Source: Scatophagus argus
Lineage: Eukaryota > Chordata > Actinopteri > Scatophagidae
Assembly: GCF_020382885.2 (NCBI RefSeq)
Contig: NC_058498.1
Coordinates: 26,193,001 to 26,257,000 of the forward strand
Direction: 5' to 3'
DNA length: 64,000 nt
The notes under the pieces were generated by a model that was given only the letters and a program-made list of their open reading frames with translations, was not told the origin of the DNA and did no database searches. This document shows, piece after piece, positions 11,038 through 26,000 of this stretch. The stretch's first letter is position 1, and every line of letters begins with the position of its first letter. Position numbers and translations under genes: made by a program.

Positions 11038-14000
11038 CTGAATCACAAAAAGAAAGAACAGTATAGAACAGTTAGATTTTTTTGAAGAACTATTGTAATC
11101 TGAACAGCACGGTAATCTAATCATGTTTCATAAAAAAATTACAAAGGCATAAAAAATAAATGCAAACCATACTTGTTTTCCCCAGTTATGGCTTCATTAC
11201 CAGAGAACATGCAGTGCACCCGGACAGTATTCACACTGCTTTGCTTTTTCCACATTTTGTTATGTTACAGTCTCATTTCAAAATGGATTCAATTTATTTT
11301 TTCCTCAAAATTCTACACAAAATACCTCATAATGACAAAGTGAAACAAGTTTGCTTGAACTTTTTTCAAATTTATTAAAAATGAAAAACAAAAAATGTAA
11401 AATGTACTTAAGTATTCACACTCAAAATTGAGCTCAAGCCCTCACGGTTGACAGTGCATGTCAGAGCACAAACCAAGCCATGAAGTCAAATGAATTGTCT
11501 GTAGACCTGCGAGACAGGATTGTGTTGAGGCACAGATCTGGGGGAGGGTACAGAAAGATTTCTGCCGCATTAAAGGTCCCAAAGAGCACAGTGGTCTCCA
11601 TAATAAATAAGTGGAAGAAGTTTGGAGCCACCAGGACTCTTCCTAGAGATGGCTGCCCAACTAAACTGAGTGATCGGGGCAGAAGGGCTTTAGTCAGGGA
11701 GGTGACCAAGAACCCAATGGTCACTCTGACAGAGCTCCAGCGTTGCTCTGTGGAGAGGAGAGAACCTTCAAGAAGGACAACCATTTCTGCAGCACTCCAC
11801 CAATCAGGCCTGTATGGTAGAGTGGCCAGACAGAAGTCACTCCTCAGTAAAATGCATATGAAAGCCTGAGTTTGTAAAATGGCACCTGAAGGACTCTCAG
11901 ACCACCAGAAACAAAATTCTCTGGTCTGATGAAACAAAGATTGAACTCTTTGGCATGAATGACAAGCGTCATGTCTGGAGGAAACCAGGCACTGCTCATC
12001 ACCTGGCCAATACCATTCCTACTGTGAAGCATGGTGGTGGTAGCATCATGCTGTGGGGATGTTTTGTGGCAGCAGGAACTGGGAGACTAGTAAGGGTCGA
12101 GGGAAAGATGACTGCAGCAATGTACAGAGACATCCTTGATGACAACCTGCTCCAGAGTGCACTGGACCTCAGACTGGGATGAAGGTTTACCTTCCAACAG
12201 GACAACGACCCTAAGCATGCAGCCAACATCACAAAGGAGTGGCTTTGGGACAACTCTGTGAATGTCCTTGAGTGGCCCAGCCAGAGCCCAGACTTGAACC
12301 CTATTCAGCATCTCTGGAGAGATCTGAAACTGGCTATGCACCGACGCTCCCCATCCAACCTGATGGAGCTTGAAAAGTTCTGCATTGAAGAGTGGGAGAA
12401 ACTGCCCAAAAATAAGTGTGCCAAGCTTATAGGATCATAATCAAAAAGACTTGAGGCTGTGATTGCTGCCAAAGGGGCTTCAACAAAGTATTGATCACAG
12501 GGTGTGAATTATTATGTACATGTTATGTTTTTATTTTTAATAAATTTGCAAAAACAATTCAAGCAAACTTGTTTCACTTTGTCATTATGGGGTACTCTGT
12601 GGAGCATTTTGAAGGAAAAAATGAATTTAATCCATTTTGGAATGAGACTGTAAGATAATAAAATGTGCCAAAAGCGAAACGGTGTGAACACTTTCCGGAT
12701 GCACTGTATGCAGTTGTGAAAATGTCTAGACCTTGAATATAACATGATGCCCTGACACATATTATCAGGAAAATGCAGCACCAGAAATGATGTATTTTAT
12801 CAGCTGAGTGTGAGCAAAATTTCAAACCCAACATGTAAGTGCACATACCTTCCTCTCGTGCCTTCATGCGGGCGACAAAGTTGTAGCTCTTGTTCCTGCG
12901 GTAGTTCTCATAAGGATCATCAAGTGACACCCCCACACCTTTATACTGGTCCCACTTATCCCTGACATCTCCTCCTTTGATGGGGTCTTGGATGCCCTGT
13001 TCTTTGGCCCCCAAACCACCTGAACCACTCCAGCCTACAGCAGGCAGGACAACCAAAGAAAAATAGAGAAACTGCAAATCAGTGTATGAAGCATTTTACT
13101 TTCATTTTACTCTCATATGAAGTTCCAAAATACAACATGTACAGTTCAAAATTGACAACCTTCACATTAAAATATCCTAAATATTTTGAAACTGAGGAGA
13201 AGAAACAGAAATAAAAGAAAGAGCATACCCATCTTCATTAGCAGCTGATGGCCCTTGTTCTCTTCTCCTAGCCTGTTATCTGTAGACAGCTTTGAGGGAG
13301 GGGCACCCAACACTGATGTGGAGCTGTAGACAGAGAGATAGGTGGTTGTCCATGCTACAGTACAGCACGAAGAATTTTATGAAAAGCCCCTTATCAAAGA
13401 GCAGTGAATGGGACTTACGGAGGGGAGGAGCTCCGGGATTTGGGGCCACGCCGTCTCTTGGCAGGCGAATGTGAACGGGACCTAGATCTGGAGCGAGAGC
13501 GACTCCGAGATGACCTGGATCTACTCCTGGACCTGAAAAGAGGCAGTTAGGGCATGTTAGCCTAAGTACCTTAGATTTGAAAGTATAACAATATGTAGGC
13601 TGTCCACACACCAGGAGGCAAGCTGGATAGAATTTATTACCCTTCACACAATGAGCATGGAAACCACCAAATCCAACAAAGTATGTTTACACAGGAAGCA
13701 TGAGCAGCCACAATAGGATGTGCTCAGACACATAATTGAGGGTAGCTCAACAGTGATTTGACATCACTCAAAGCCAATACACAGTCACTGTAGTTGCACG
13801 CATAAAATGGGGAAAAAAATGAATTCAGGCAAAAAACTACACTAACGGTCCCAATAATAGCAAAAGTGAAACAAAAGTTGTTGGATAGCCTGTGTAGACA
13901 GCTCACGGATTAAAATAGAAGTGTGTCTGGTCATAATAATGCAACCTTACAAAGAAAACCTACGAAGTGGTTTGATTGCTGTTCCTTGGAATGCAATCTT

Positions 14001-17000
14001 CTAGACAGAGACCACAAATGTTGTACCTGGAATGTGCTGGGGTCACTCTCGTGGGTCACAGTCCCCAGTGCTCCGATTACCACTAGTACCACTGTTGCCT
14101 TTACTCACCACATCTTTTCTAGCTCCTTTTTTCAGCCCTTGGTATATACAGTATATTATTTTTATTTCGTGCTTCTTGTGTACCCTCTTCTTGATGTTGG
14201 GATTGTTATACCTATCCCACTGCTCTTTTATGTTGTTTCACAGCTGGTTCATCATCACCATTTTCTGTGTGTGTGTGTGTGTATGCACTGTATATGCAAG
14301 TGTTTGCATACCTTGATCGTGAGTAGGAGCGAGAGCGGCTGTGGGAGCGGGATCGAGATGAGCGGGACCGTGACTGGGAGGACTTTGAGGAGCGAGAGCT
14401 GGAACGAGACGAAGACCTCCCTCTGCTGCGAGAGTGACTCCTGGACGAACTGCCTCCACCACCACTGGAAGGAGGATGGGGGAAGAAGAGAAAGGAATCA
14501 GGTAACATTATAAACCCCTGGATCAGATGTCACCATTCCTTACCACACTAATAAATAGAACAAAGATACAAATGAAGATGAACCTCACCTGTTGCGCTTA
14601 TCCTGTCCCTTTTTTCTTCTGGCTCTCATCTTGGCCCTGAAGAACTCATACAGGCCATTCTGCTCCCAGCCTTCACTGGTGGACAAACAAATCACAGCCA
14701 GCTGTAAATTAAGACCTACAGCAAACTCCACAGATGGGAACTGCTGCTGCTACACAACTGGTGAGAACAATCAGATGATTTCATGCTGCTACTTGATTAG
14801 CAATTGATGTTATTTTTCAAACTACTTGGTCATTAACTGGAGAAACTGATAAGACATAATTAAGAGATTAGAAGGCCAACAGTGATGTCCACTGTAGCTT
14901 TGATTTTGAATTCTGTTCAGAATGAGGACGCAAGATGTCTATCAGCCCAATAAATAATCAACTGGAAAATTTGTAATATTGTCTATTTACTGTATAGGTG
15001 AAATTATCGCTGGTAAGTGTGGGTGTGGTGGCATTAAGTACCATTATGGAGCCATGTAGCAGTGTTTCCCATACATTGACTAAAAACATCATCACTGACC
15101 ACCACATATTGTGTTTTCCCTGTTTTTTGTAATGCTAGGCTATTTAAAAACGCAGTGTATATGCATTTCCTTGCCATGAACACGTTCTCTCATGCACACA
15201 CATACACACAGACTGCCAAATGATCAGCCTGTGAATAGTCAATAATACTCTTTGTGCACACCATATCTGTCTGTGGAAGGGTGATATTTGGCACGGAGAA
15301 GACGAGAAGATTGCTAGCAAGATCTGGAGTTCACGAATGGTTGATATCCCATGAAAACATGTACACAATCACACATGTCCAAAATGAAAGTTACCTCAGA
15401 CAGGTTATGCTATGTTCTGAACATAATACTGTTTGTGTTATATCGTAAACTCCCTAAGTAGGCTAAGCGAATTTGGAATGCAGCTAGCATAAGGATAATT
15501 AGCCTATGTTTAAGTTAAAATGCAGGCCTACCATTCCACCCCCATATTATGAATCCCTAGTTAATAGTTGATAAAATCTCTCACTAACAAACTTGTTAAA
15601 TCTTTAATAATATGATAATATGACAAGCATTATCTGTGCTCACATTTATCGATCAAAATACTTGTAAAAATTGGAACTCTGCTATTATCTTGATAAGCAT
15701 GCATTTGTGCTGTAAAATCATTTGATAATTTTACTTCCAAATAACAGTTATGGATTGGAAAGTATTTGGATTTGTTAAGCAGATCAGTAATGACAAGCAG
15801 TAAAATGTTTTTGCATTCACTATCATTAATACTCTGTTTTAATTGAAGGAGGACAAAATAAGCCAATTTAATTTAATTTCAGTTCAATCTGTCAAGGTGT
15901 ATGTACCTGTTTCTAGGCCGATCATGGGATGGAGGGCTGTAGAAAGCTTCTACGGCAGCTAACAGCCGATCACTAGGTGGCATGGGAGGGGGCAGCCGGA
16001 TGTCTTTAGGATCCAGAGGTTTATAATCACAGTCCTCAAGCTGAGAAATAGAAAGGGACAAAGAGGTTTGACTGTTGCGGCTAAATGAGGTAATCATTAA
16101 CACTGCTGGCAGGGGATCAGTCCACATTTCTGTGGCAGATGTGAATGCTCTTTAGCACTGTTATAATCATTTTTTACACCACAAGATACTGGCAGTCATC
16201 ATTCAGTCCACTTTCCAAGTTGTCTTAGAAAGTGTTCTGTATAGCCACAGTTTTGAATCATATTTCAATTCAGTTTATTTATATAGCGCCAATTCACAAC
16301 AAAGTAATTTTCATGCCCTTGTCCTCAAATCTAAAGTGTGTATGACTTGCTTTGACTAGCGGAGCCATGAGACCAGCTGGAAGGTCAAAGTAGGGTACGT
16401 TGGGCACCAGACTAGGATCATCTTGGACTGGATGCTGCCGATGACGCATGTGGGGTGAATGGCCATTGAAGCCGTGTGGGGGTGGGCCAAAATCCGGGTG
16501 CTGGCCTCCACCCCAAGGAGGATGATCGGCCGCCATAACTGGGGGAGGGAGCCTCTGATTGGGATGGTGATGGGGAGGAGGACCTGGCATGTCTGACAAA
16601 AAGGTGGATATTGTTAAAATACACAAAAAAAGTCATTAAATAAAATTACAGATGCATTTAAGTTAAGTCTTTGGTCACTTTATACCTCCAGGATAATCTC
16701 CCTGAGCGTAGTCAAAGCGGTGTGGGGTGTACGGCGGCCTATCATAATGGTGTCTGGGAGGAAAGTCATCCTGCATAAAGCGAGGGGGGAAGCGGCCAAA
16801 ATTGTGTGGTGGTGGCGGGGGTTGGTTGAAAGGAGGCGGTTGCTGGTGGGGAGGGAAAGGTCCTCTGAAATGAGGAGGTCTCTGTGGAAATTTGTGTTGG
16901 ACAATTTAGTCATTCATGTAACATCCTTGCCAAAACAGAAAAAACATTCAAGATCAATTTCAGATGAGGTTAGCTGCAATTAGTATACAACACAATACAA

Positions 17001-20000
17001 TAAAAACTGGTGAAACAAATCAAACCACAGTAATCATCTATCACATACCTGCATGCGTGGAGGAAAAGGGGGGTCCCTCTGGCCCCACGGGGGCTGGTCA
17101 GGCTGGTTACCCCATGGCGGCTGCTGCTCATATGAGTTCCAAGATGGAGGGCCTGGGTCAGATCCACCTGGGCCGCTCCAGGGACCTCCTTCTCTAGGTG
17201 GACCTCCGCTCCAGTTACCTGGGTCCCTCTGGTCATTCCACATCCCCTCATGGCTGTTCCAGGGAGGACAAGGAGGGGGAGGCTGGTTTGGATCGAAAGG
17301 AGGCTATAGAAGGACAAAAGTCAGAAAGGATGTGAACGTTATCAATGGCTGTGCCATTGTAAACAGCAACTCGTTAACAGTAACTCATGGTACACTCATA
17401 GTCATAGTCATAGTCATACCTTCTGCTCAGCATAACATCAATCTCAGCTCTGCCACACTATTTCTGCAATATATCTGGGCATCTTGACTGATGACCAACT
17501 AACTTTCACTGAGTAGTAGGTCTAACAGTTCATGCGGTTGTGCTTTTTCGTGCTGGTCAGTTCAGCAGGCATGTGCACCAAATGATTGCAGTTTGCAGAA
17601 CTTCATTTAAACTGTGTTTTCCACCTATCAAAAAAGGTAAAATGCTTTTACATACTCAGTTGAACTCTCTCATGGCAACTAGTGAAACTAGACTGTATCC
17701 ACCAGATGTTAGAACTTCTGAATTAAAGACATACAGTTGTGTTCAAAATAACAGCAGTGTTTTTTAAAACATGAGTAAAGCTCAAAATCCTTCTAATATA
17801 TTTTATTTCCATTCATTGGGAACACTGCACATTATATTTTAGATCAAAACATGAAGAAAATGTATCAATATTTTAATTACTGTACAGAAAATGAAGGAAA
17901 AAATGATATTCGGCTGTTTAACACTGTTTGCATTTTTCATTACAAATTCAAATATTTACTCAATAAACTTGAAAAAAAAAAAAACCTTCAATATTTAGCA
18001 TTTCTGTGAACCACTAAACTAATACTTAGTTGTATAACCATTGTTTAAAGTCCGGGGATTGATTGATTGGATTAATCTGTTTGATCTGGAACCAAGATGC
18101 TGCTCGCTTACTGGTGTGTTTGGAGACGTTGTCTTGTTCAAATACCCATTTCAAGGGCATTTCCTCTTCAACATAAGGCAGCATGACCTCCTCAAGTATT
18201 TTAATATAAGCAAATTGATCCATGATCCCTGGTATGCGATAAATAGGCCTGACAACATAGTAAGAGAAACCGCGCCATATCATGATGCTTGCACCACTAA
18301 GCTTCACGGTCTTCACAGCATACTGTGGCTTGAATTCTGTGTTTGGGGGTCGTCTGACAAACTGTGGTCTGAGGCCCTTGGACCCAAAAAGAACAATCTT
18401 ACTTTCATCAGTCCACAAAATGTTTCTCCATTTCTCTTTAGACCAGTCGATATGTTCTTTGGCAAATTGTATCCTCTTCAGCATGTCTTTTTTTTTTTTA
18501 ACAGCTGGACTTTGTGGGGGCTTCTTGCCGATAGATTAGCCTCACACAAGCGTCTTCTAACTGTCACAGCACTCACATGTAACTTCAGACTGTCTTTTTA
18601 ACAGTCCCTGGAGCTTGACCGAGTCTTTGCCATTCTGGATATTGTACGATCCATTCGAATGGTAGTCTTCCGTTTTCTTCCACGTCTCTCTGGTTTTGCT
18701 TTCCATTTTAACGCATTGGATATCATTTTATCAGAGCAGCTTATCATTTTCTGTACTTCTTTATATGTTTTTCCCTCTCCAATCAAGTTTTTAATTAAAG
18801 CACGCTGTTCTTCTGAACTATGTCTGGCACGACCCATCTTTCTCAGGTTTTCAGAGAGAACTGCATGTACATGTGCTGGCTTCATCCTTAAATAAGGGCC
18901 ACCTGAATGACACCTGTTTCTTCACATAATGAATGACCTCACTGATTGAACACTGCTATTATTTTGAACTCACCCCTTTCAATCAATTATTCAATTAGAC
19001 AGACTCAGAAGCATGCATGTCATGAATGTTGGGTCTGTTGGTTTCTCTGACTCGACTACACCTACTGGTAAATTAATTGCCATGTAATAATACAATTTCT
19101 ACCAAAAACACAGTTTGTATGAAACAAACAGGTCTTTACCGGCTGGTTAGGATTCCAAGGGCCCATGTGCTGGGGGTCATACCAAGCAGGCTTGTTAGAG
19201 GGCATATCTGTGGGGCCGCTGGTGTTGCTGGGGTCCTGTGCTCTGGATGAAGCTCCATCAAAATCCCCTGGAGGAGGACCTGACATGGGAGGCTTACTAT
19301 CACCTACACAAAACAACAAATCACAGAACACTGTACATGTACCTGCCCAATGTAGACAAGGTCAGAAACTTGAGCAATAAAACATAGCTTTGGTTTCATG
19401 TACAACACCATGCTGCGTCTTCTTACCAGCTTTTGTGGTCATGGGTAAAGCCTTTTCAGGCTCAGCAGGGGTTGCTAGTTGTGTTACAGGTGCAGGCTGC
19501 GGTTGCTTCAGGCTGGCAACAAACTCTTCGTGTTGAGTCTTCAAAGACTGGATCTGTTGCTGGAAGGCTAGCTGGATTGGCTGCACCACTGCAGCATACT
19601 CTGTTATCAGAGATGCCTGAGAGAAGAAATGAGGGCATAAAATCTGAGACACAGTGTTATCCATAAAAGATAACCATTAAGGGCTTTATTAGTCCAAAAT
19701 GGGGTGCAAACCCAATCACTATGTCCAGGTGGACACACAAATGGGCCTGACAAGCACGTTCTTGTAATTTTGGTGAATACAAGCATTGGCGCAAATCAGG
19801 TTCACCTTGCCCACTTACTGAATACATTATTAGTAGAAGGTAAAGAAGAAGAAGCAGCAGGTGGAGTGAGGGCAAGATTCAGTAATAAAGAATCAAAGAA
19901 GCTTCGCTCATCCCCTTTAAAAGCACCGATAAATGAACCAGAGGATGAGAGACTGACAAAAATGGTTTATCTCCAAGACGGACCAAACTGCTCCTAATAT

Positions 20001-23000
20001 GCTGGCCATAAATGCTGCAGTATTGCCTCTCCCTCCCCAGATTTGAAAAGACTCATTCAGCCCAATAAATGATAAACCAAATAAATGTGTCCTACAGAAA
20101 AAAAATAAACAGTCCACATATCTTTAAGTAAAGGAAGACAATATGGGTTTATAGATTTTCTAGTTAACATTCAGAAATCAGAAATGTTTAGATGCACAAA
20201 ATCAGTTAACAATAAAAAATTATGCTAAATGGACGGTGTTGGGTCCGCCACTATAGATGGCATAGATTGGTAAGTGTGTCGGTAACAATAAAGATTAAGA
20301 AAAGATGCATGTACACCGAGAGTACACATTAGTTCAGCTAATAAAGTAGCCTGTGGAAAAGCAGTTCTGCCTCGCTGTTCATTCTGCTCCTGGCCACCTC
20401 CAAACATAACAAACAGTATGTACACTGGATTGCCAAAAGTATTCACTCACCCATCCAAATAATTTAATTCAGGTGTTCCAATCACTTCCATGGCCACAGG
20501 TGTATAAAATCAAGCACCTGGGCATGCAGACTGCTTCTACAAACATTTGTGAAAGACTGGGCCGCTCTCAGGAGCTCAGTGAATTCCAGCGTGGTACTGT
20601 GATAGGATGCCACCTGTGCAACAAGTCCAGTTGTGAAATTTCCTCACTACTAAATATTCCACAGTCAACTGTCAGTATTATAACAAAGTGGAAGCGATTG
20701 GGAACAACAGCAACTCAGCAACGAAGTGGTAGGCCACATAAAGTGACAGAGCGGGGTCAGCGGAAGCTGAGGCACATAGTGCAGAGTCACTCACTACAGA
20801 CCTCCAAACTTCATGTGGCCTTCTGATTAGCTCAACAACAGTGTGTAGAGAGCTTCATGGAGTGAGTTTCCATGGCCGAGCAGCTGCATCCAAGCCATAC
20901 ATCACCAAGTGCAACGCAAAGCGTCAGATGCAGTGGTGTAAAGCACACCACCACTGGACTCTAGAGCAGTGAAGATGCATTCTTTGGAGTGACGAATCAC
21001 ACTTCTCCATTTGGCAATCTGATGGATGAGTCTGGGTTTGGTGGTGGCCAGGAGAACTACTTGTCTGACTGCATTGTGCCAAATGTGAAGTTTCATGGAA
21101 GGGGAATTATGGTGTGGGTCGTTTATCAGGAGCTGGGCTTGGCCCTTTAGATACAGTGAAAGGAACTCTGAATGCTTCAGCATACCAAGAGATTTTGGAC
21201 AATTCCATGCTCACAACTGCGCAAAAGTGCACAAAGCAAGACCCATAAATACACGGATGAGCGAGTTTGGTGTCGAAGAACTTGACTGGCCTGCATAGAG
21301 TCCTGACCTCAACCTGATAGAACACCTTCAGGATGAGTTAGAGTGAAGACTGCAAGCCAGGCCTTCTTGTCCAACATCAAAGTCTGACCCCCACAAACAC
21401 GCTTCTGGAAGAATGGTCAAAAATTCCCATAAACACACTCCTAAACCCTGTGGAGAGCCTTCCCAGAAGAGCTGAAGCTGTTACAGCTGCAAAGGGTAGG
21501 CCGACGTCATATTAAACCCTATGGATTAAGAATGAGATGTCACTTAAGTTCATATGCGTCTAAAGGCAGATGAGCTTATATACTATAATACTTTTGGTAA
21601 TATAGTGTAAGTGTCTCAAAATGTCTCAAAGACCACAACAATGACCTACAGACTCAGCACATCCAAAGAATTAAGAATCTGTGGGATGGATTCAGCACAA
21701 GTCAGCAATCACCTGTTGACTTATACATTCATACACTGATGGCAGATGTTGCCGATCTGACTGATCAGTTGGAGAAATGCACAGTTTTCGACAGCCAAAC
21801 TTATTTCACTTATTAAACGTATTTCATCTGTTGCTGCCATAGGTAAATACAATCTGAAATGATCAAAGCATCACCTGAACTGTAATTCCGGAGTTTGATT
21901 TCAGTTTCAGAAGAGACAGATTTAGGCAAACTAAAGCACAGTACTGTCACTGTTACTGTTACTGTCAGAGAAGAAGTCCTGCATTCAGTTTTTTGTGAAG
22001 AGTGATGAGAGATTTTATCAATTTGCCAATCTTCAAACATTTATAAGTTGGCAATAAAAAGTTACACTCAATTCTAAATTTGACTGGTAGCTAAAACCGG
22101 ACTGAAAGGGCACTCAAGGCAAGAATAGACAAGGGCATTGACCATTAAATGAAGGTCTTCACTAGATAATATGGATTGTATTTTGTAGATATTTCACAGA
22201 TTGAAGTCAAGATTGGACAACAAATGTCTGAATAAAATAAAAGTTTTTCTTACAACTGGCTTGAAATTTTCATGGAGGTTACCAGAGACTATATTGTATG
22301 TGCAATCTGAAATTGATTGGGGCAAACAAAGGAATCTGTGTTTTACATATGTTGAGTTGCAGGAAGTTCTGTGTTGTCCAACAATACACTATATGAAGTA
22401 CCCAGACACAAAGCTGGTGAGGCTGTTTTGCAGGGGTTGGACTAGGCCCCTTATTTCCAGTGAAGGGAAATCTTAATGCTTCAGCATACAGAGACTTTTT
22501 GGACAATGCTCCGCAATGTTCCGCATTTCTGTGAAACTCCCAGTCACTGGATTACGCTCTTGTGGATGATATTGGTAAGAATGTACTTCAATGAACAGTG
22601 AACACTTTTGTTGCAAGGAAATTACCAAACCTGCACACAAACTGCACTTGTACTACTGTTGGCTTTGTGCCAGCAAATAAGCAGAGCTTCAAGTTTTATT
22701 CCACTCACTTGGTACTGGCCAAGGCCTAGTGCTGGATTCTGTAGCTGCTGAATGGTCTCCTCATCAAAGTACCCATTCTTCTCCCAAAGCTGCAGCAACT
22801 GGGGAGGAGGGGTAGGGGTGATGGGAACAAAACAAAACATACCAAAAAACTTTAGACTCAGGGATATATTAACAACTTTAAGCAAAAAGATGTAAAGTGC
22901 CTTGTGTGTGCAAAAGAAATCTAACTGACTGATGTAACTCAAGATATCAATTTGTATATATGTATTACATTATAATAATATCTAAAAAAATATTTTATGA

Positions 23001-26000
23001 ATGTAAGAGTTTAGTTGACAGGGCTAATACAACATAAATATCACACCATGACCATAAAACTTATTATATAAAGCATAATGTCAACTTTTCTGCACAACGC
23101 ATAATACACAGAACTAATTTCATCCCAGCCCAGATCAGCACCTTCCTGGACCTCTGCCTTACAACCACCTATTTCAAGTACAATGGAGGTTTCTACAAAC
23201 AAAAGCATGGACGTGCCATGGGTTCACTGGTGCCACCGATTGTGGCCAACCTCTACATGGAGGAGTTCGAAAGCAAAACACTGAGCTCCAACAGAGGAAT
23301 GAAATCTAGCCAATGGTTTAGGTATGTGGATGACACCTGGTCAAAATCAAAACCCGAGAAGAAGAGGCCTTTACTGAACACATCATCTCAGTGGACCATT
23401 ACACTAAATTCACCAGGGAGGATCCGAAGGGAAATAAATTACCATTCCTGGACTGTATGGTGCTCATGGAGGACGATGGAAACTTGAACATTGAGGTCCA
23501 CCGGAAACCCACACACACAGACCAGTACCTACTACTTTGACTCCCACCACCCATTGGAACACAAACTTGGAGTTATCAGGACCCTACACCACCAGGCTGA
23601 GAGTGTTGCTTCCAAGGAAGAGGGAAGAGAGATGGACACACAACAGGGAAGCAATAAAACTGACTGAGACTGAGAACCTACATTGACATTAAAAATACAT
23701 CTTTCTTATCTCTGTAGCTACCCTCTGAATTCACCACAGCCTTTCCTGTCAAGCTGTTGCTGGGATACACTGCTGCTATATTTTCAAGAGTGTATTTTCA
23801 TTCTGGCATAATTTAACAAAAGGTGTGCCACAAGCCACTCACTCTCTGCTGTTACTGAATGGTTGGTGAAATGCAAATCAGCTGCATTCAGATAAATTCT
23901 ACTTGGAGCTGGAAAAATGGATCCAACAAGCTCCTATAGCTTGCACTGAAAAGGAACCTGCCAGTGCAACTTAAGGAACAAGAATGAATGAATAAAGAGT
24001 TCAGAAAATAGGAGGCCATTAAACTGAACTGGTTAAAAAATGATCAACGATTAGATTGATGTGAACATCTTCTTGTTCTGGGTTAAAGGGGCAAGTTTTG
24101 GTGTCCTGTGATATTTATGTTACTAACAAGAACAGAGTGCTCTTGTAATCCTTTAAGATTAAGCTAAAAGATCTTAAAAACGGACACAAAATCCTAACTG
24201 TTGGCAGCCTCAATCCAAACCCACACTGGTCTGATTTTAGTTCAGTATGTATGTGCAATTGAAATCAGCAGTTGTTTACCCTTGTGATCTTCTGCTGCTT
24301 CTCCTCTTCTACAGCCAGGAAGCTGGTGCAGTAGATGGGAACCACAACTTTCTGTAGCGCTGCCAACAAATCCTTCTGCTGCTTCCGTTGGCTAGAAGCA
24401 TACATTAAAACACACATCATACAGCAAAAGGAACAAACCAAATGCAGCTCAGCAATTTTCACTAAATTTTGACACAATATCAGTTTGTAATGCCTGAGGA
24501 AGCTTCTTTACACAAGATTCGTTTGATGATTGGACAAAGTCTGCAGTTCAGGGTTACACTACATACACTATATATGTATACTATGTACACTATATTGCAA
24601 AAATTATTCAGAGTTGAAAGCTGTGTACACAGTCCTGCTACAGTATTTGTTCACAAGAGAGAAGTCTCTCTAGTAACAAGTTGGTGAATGTTATACTGTC
24701 TAATACTGTGTAACACAGAGCGCAAAACCTTTTTAAAGTTAATGAAATACAAATGACCACTTCCTGTATACACTTCTTATTAAAAGTCCTAAAAGGCTCG
24801 TATTGTCTAACATTTGTTTATGCTGTTGAAAACTCAATGACTAGTAAAAATCCCATACAGACATGAAATGTATCTTTTCTCAAGTTGCACCAGGCTGAAA
24901 TGTTTTTTTTTAATTATTATTTTGATGTTGATCTTAAAAAGTTCAGTTGAATTTTTGGTGCGATAAATGAAAACACAACGTATCACAGTTGTTGTGATGA
25001 ATTGTGGTGCCACTATACTAATATTTATGGGCTGAACTGAAGTTGCTGCTGAGTCAAGTGCAACTCCTAATGGTAAAATTCAGTATACCGGTCCAGTCCC
25101 GTGGTAGACTTCTTGTGAAACACTCTCTAGAAAGCTAATTACATTATTGCATCTGATGAGCAAAGTGAAGAAGTTAAATTATCCACTTGTGTTTATGCAT
25201 GTATTTAGGTTTGTGTACCAGTGATGAAGAACATCATTGGTTAAATAGATAAGATGCAGGCGGAGTTCAAAATGTGCTCCATCAGCAGTGATACGGTTGC
25301 GAAGGTGTGATGTCATCAGTTCACAGTGCTGTGCAGTCTTGGCATTGTTGAACATCCAGTTCTTTCCAGCCTAAGGAAGACAAATACATGAGAGGCATAA
25401 TAAGCTTTTTTTCAGAGGTTATTTTAGGAGTCTACGTACATAAACATTCCCAAAGAAATCTCCAATATGACGGTCTTACAGAGATGGCATCTTTGGTGCA
25501 GGTGTCTATGATGGGCTGCAGCAAGTTGTCAAATTCTGTGATGTCCAACTGAGTTTCCACTAGCAGTTTTTGGGTCTGCTGCTCCATAGCAAGAGCTATG
25601 GCTGCAGTTACTTGTTCCTACAATGAGAATAAAGCATTAGAAAAAGCAATATACCATTCAGTTTGCCACTGGTCGCATGATGTCCCCTACGTAACAAGAT
25701 TTAACAACAGTTAACAACAGTTAACAAGATGGCTTCTTTCACTTGCATAGACAACAATTCACACCTTAAGTTGAGTATTCCAGTGAAGAGCTACTAAATG
25801 CAAATTTAACACTCAAGACCGACTCCAGACCTTTTTCTGCTTGATTTGTCATGGATTCATGACTTAACGACTTTTAATTATGTTTTAGCTCTTATTGCTT
25901 TAGCCTAATTCTACTGTAAGTACTGTAAGTTGCTTCAGATAAAGGCGTCTGCTAAATGAACAGGAACAGGCCAAACATAGCCATGAAACTGCTTCACAGC

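Noticed and set aside
13923-14513. 196-aa plus-strand ORF
   Set aside because: It is antisense to the cherp RS exon 14464-14312 and its intron; composition follows the RS repeat.
17053-17487. 144-aa Gly/Trp-rich plus-strand ORF
   Set aside because: Antisense to the Pro/Trp-rich cherp exon 17303-17049; the Gly-rich look mirrors Pro codons.
18041-18601. 186-aa plus-strand ORF
   Set aside because: Antisense shadow of the Tc1-like transposase encoded on the minus strand.
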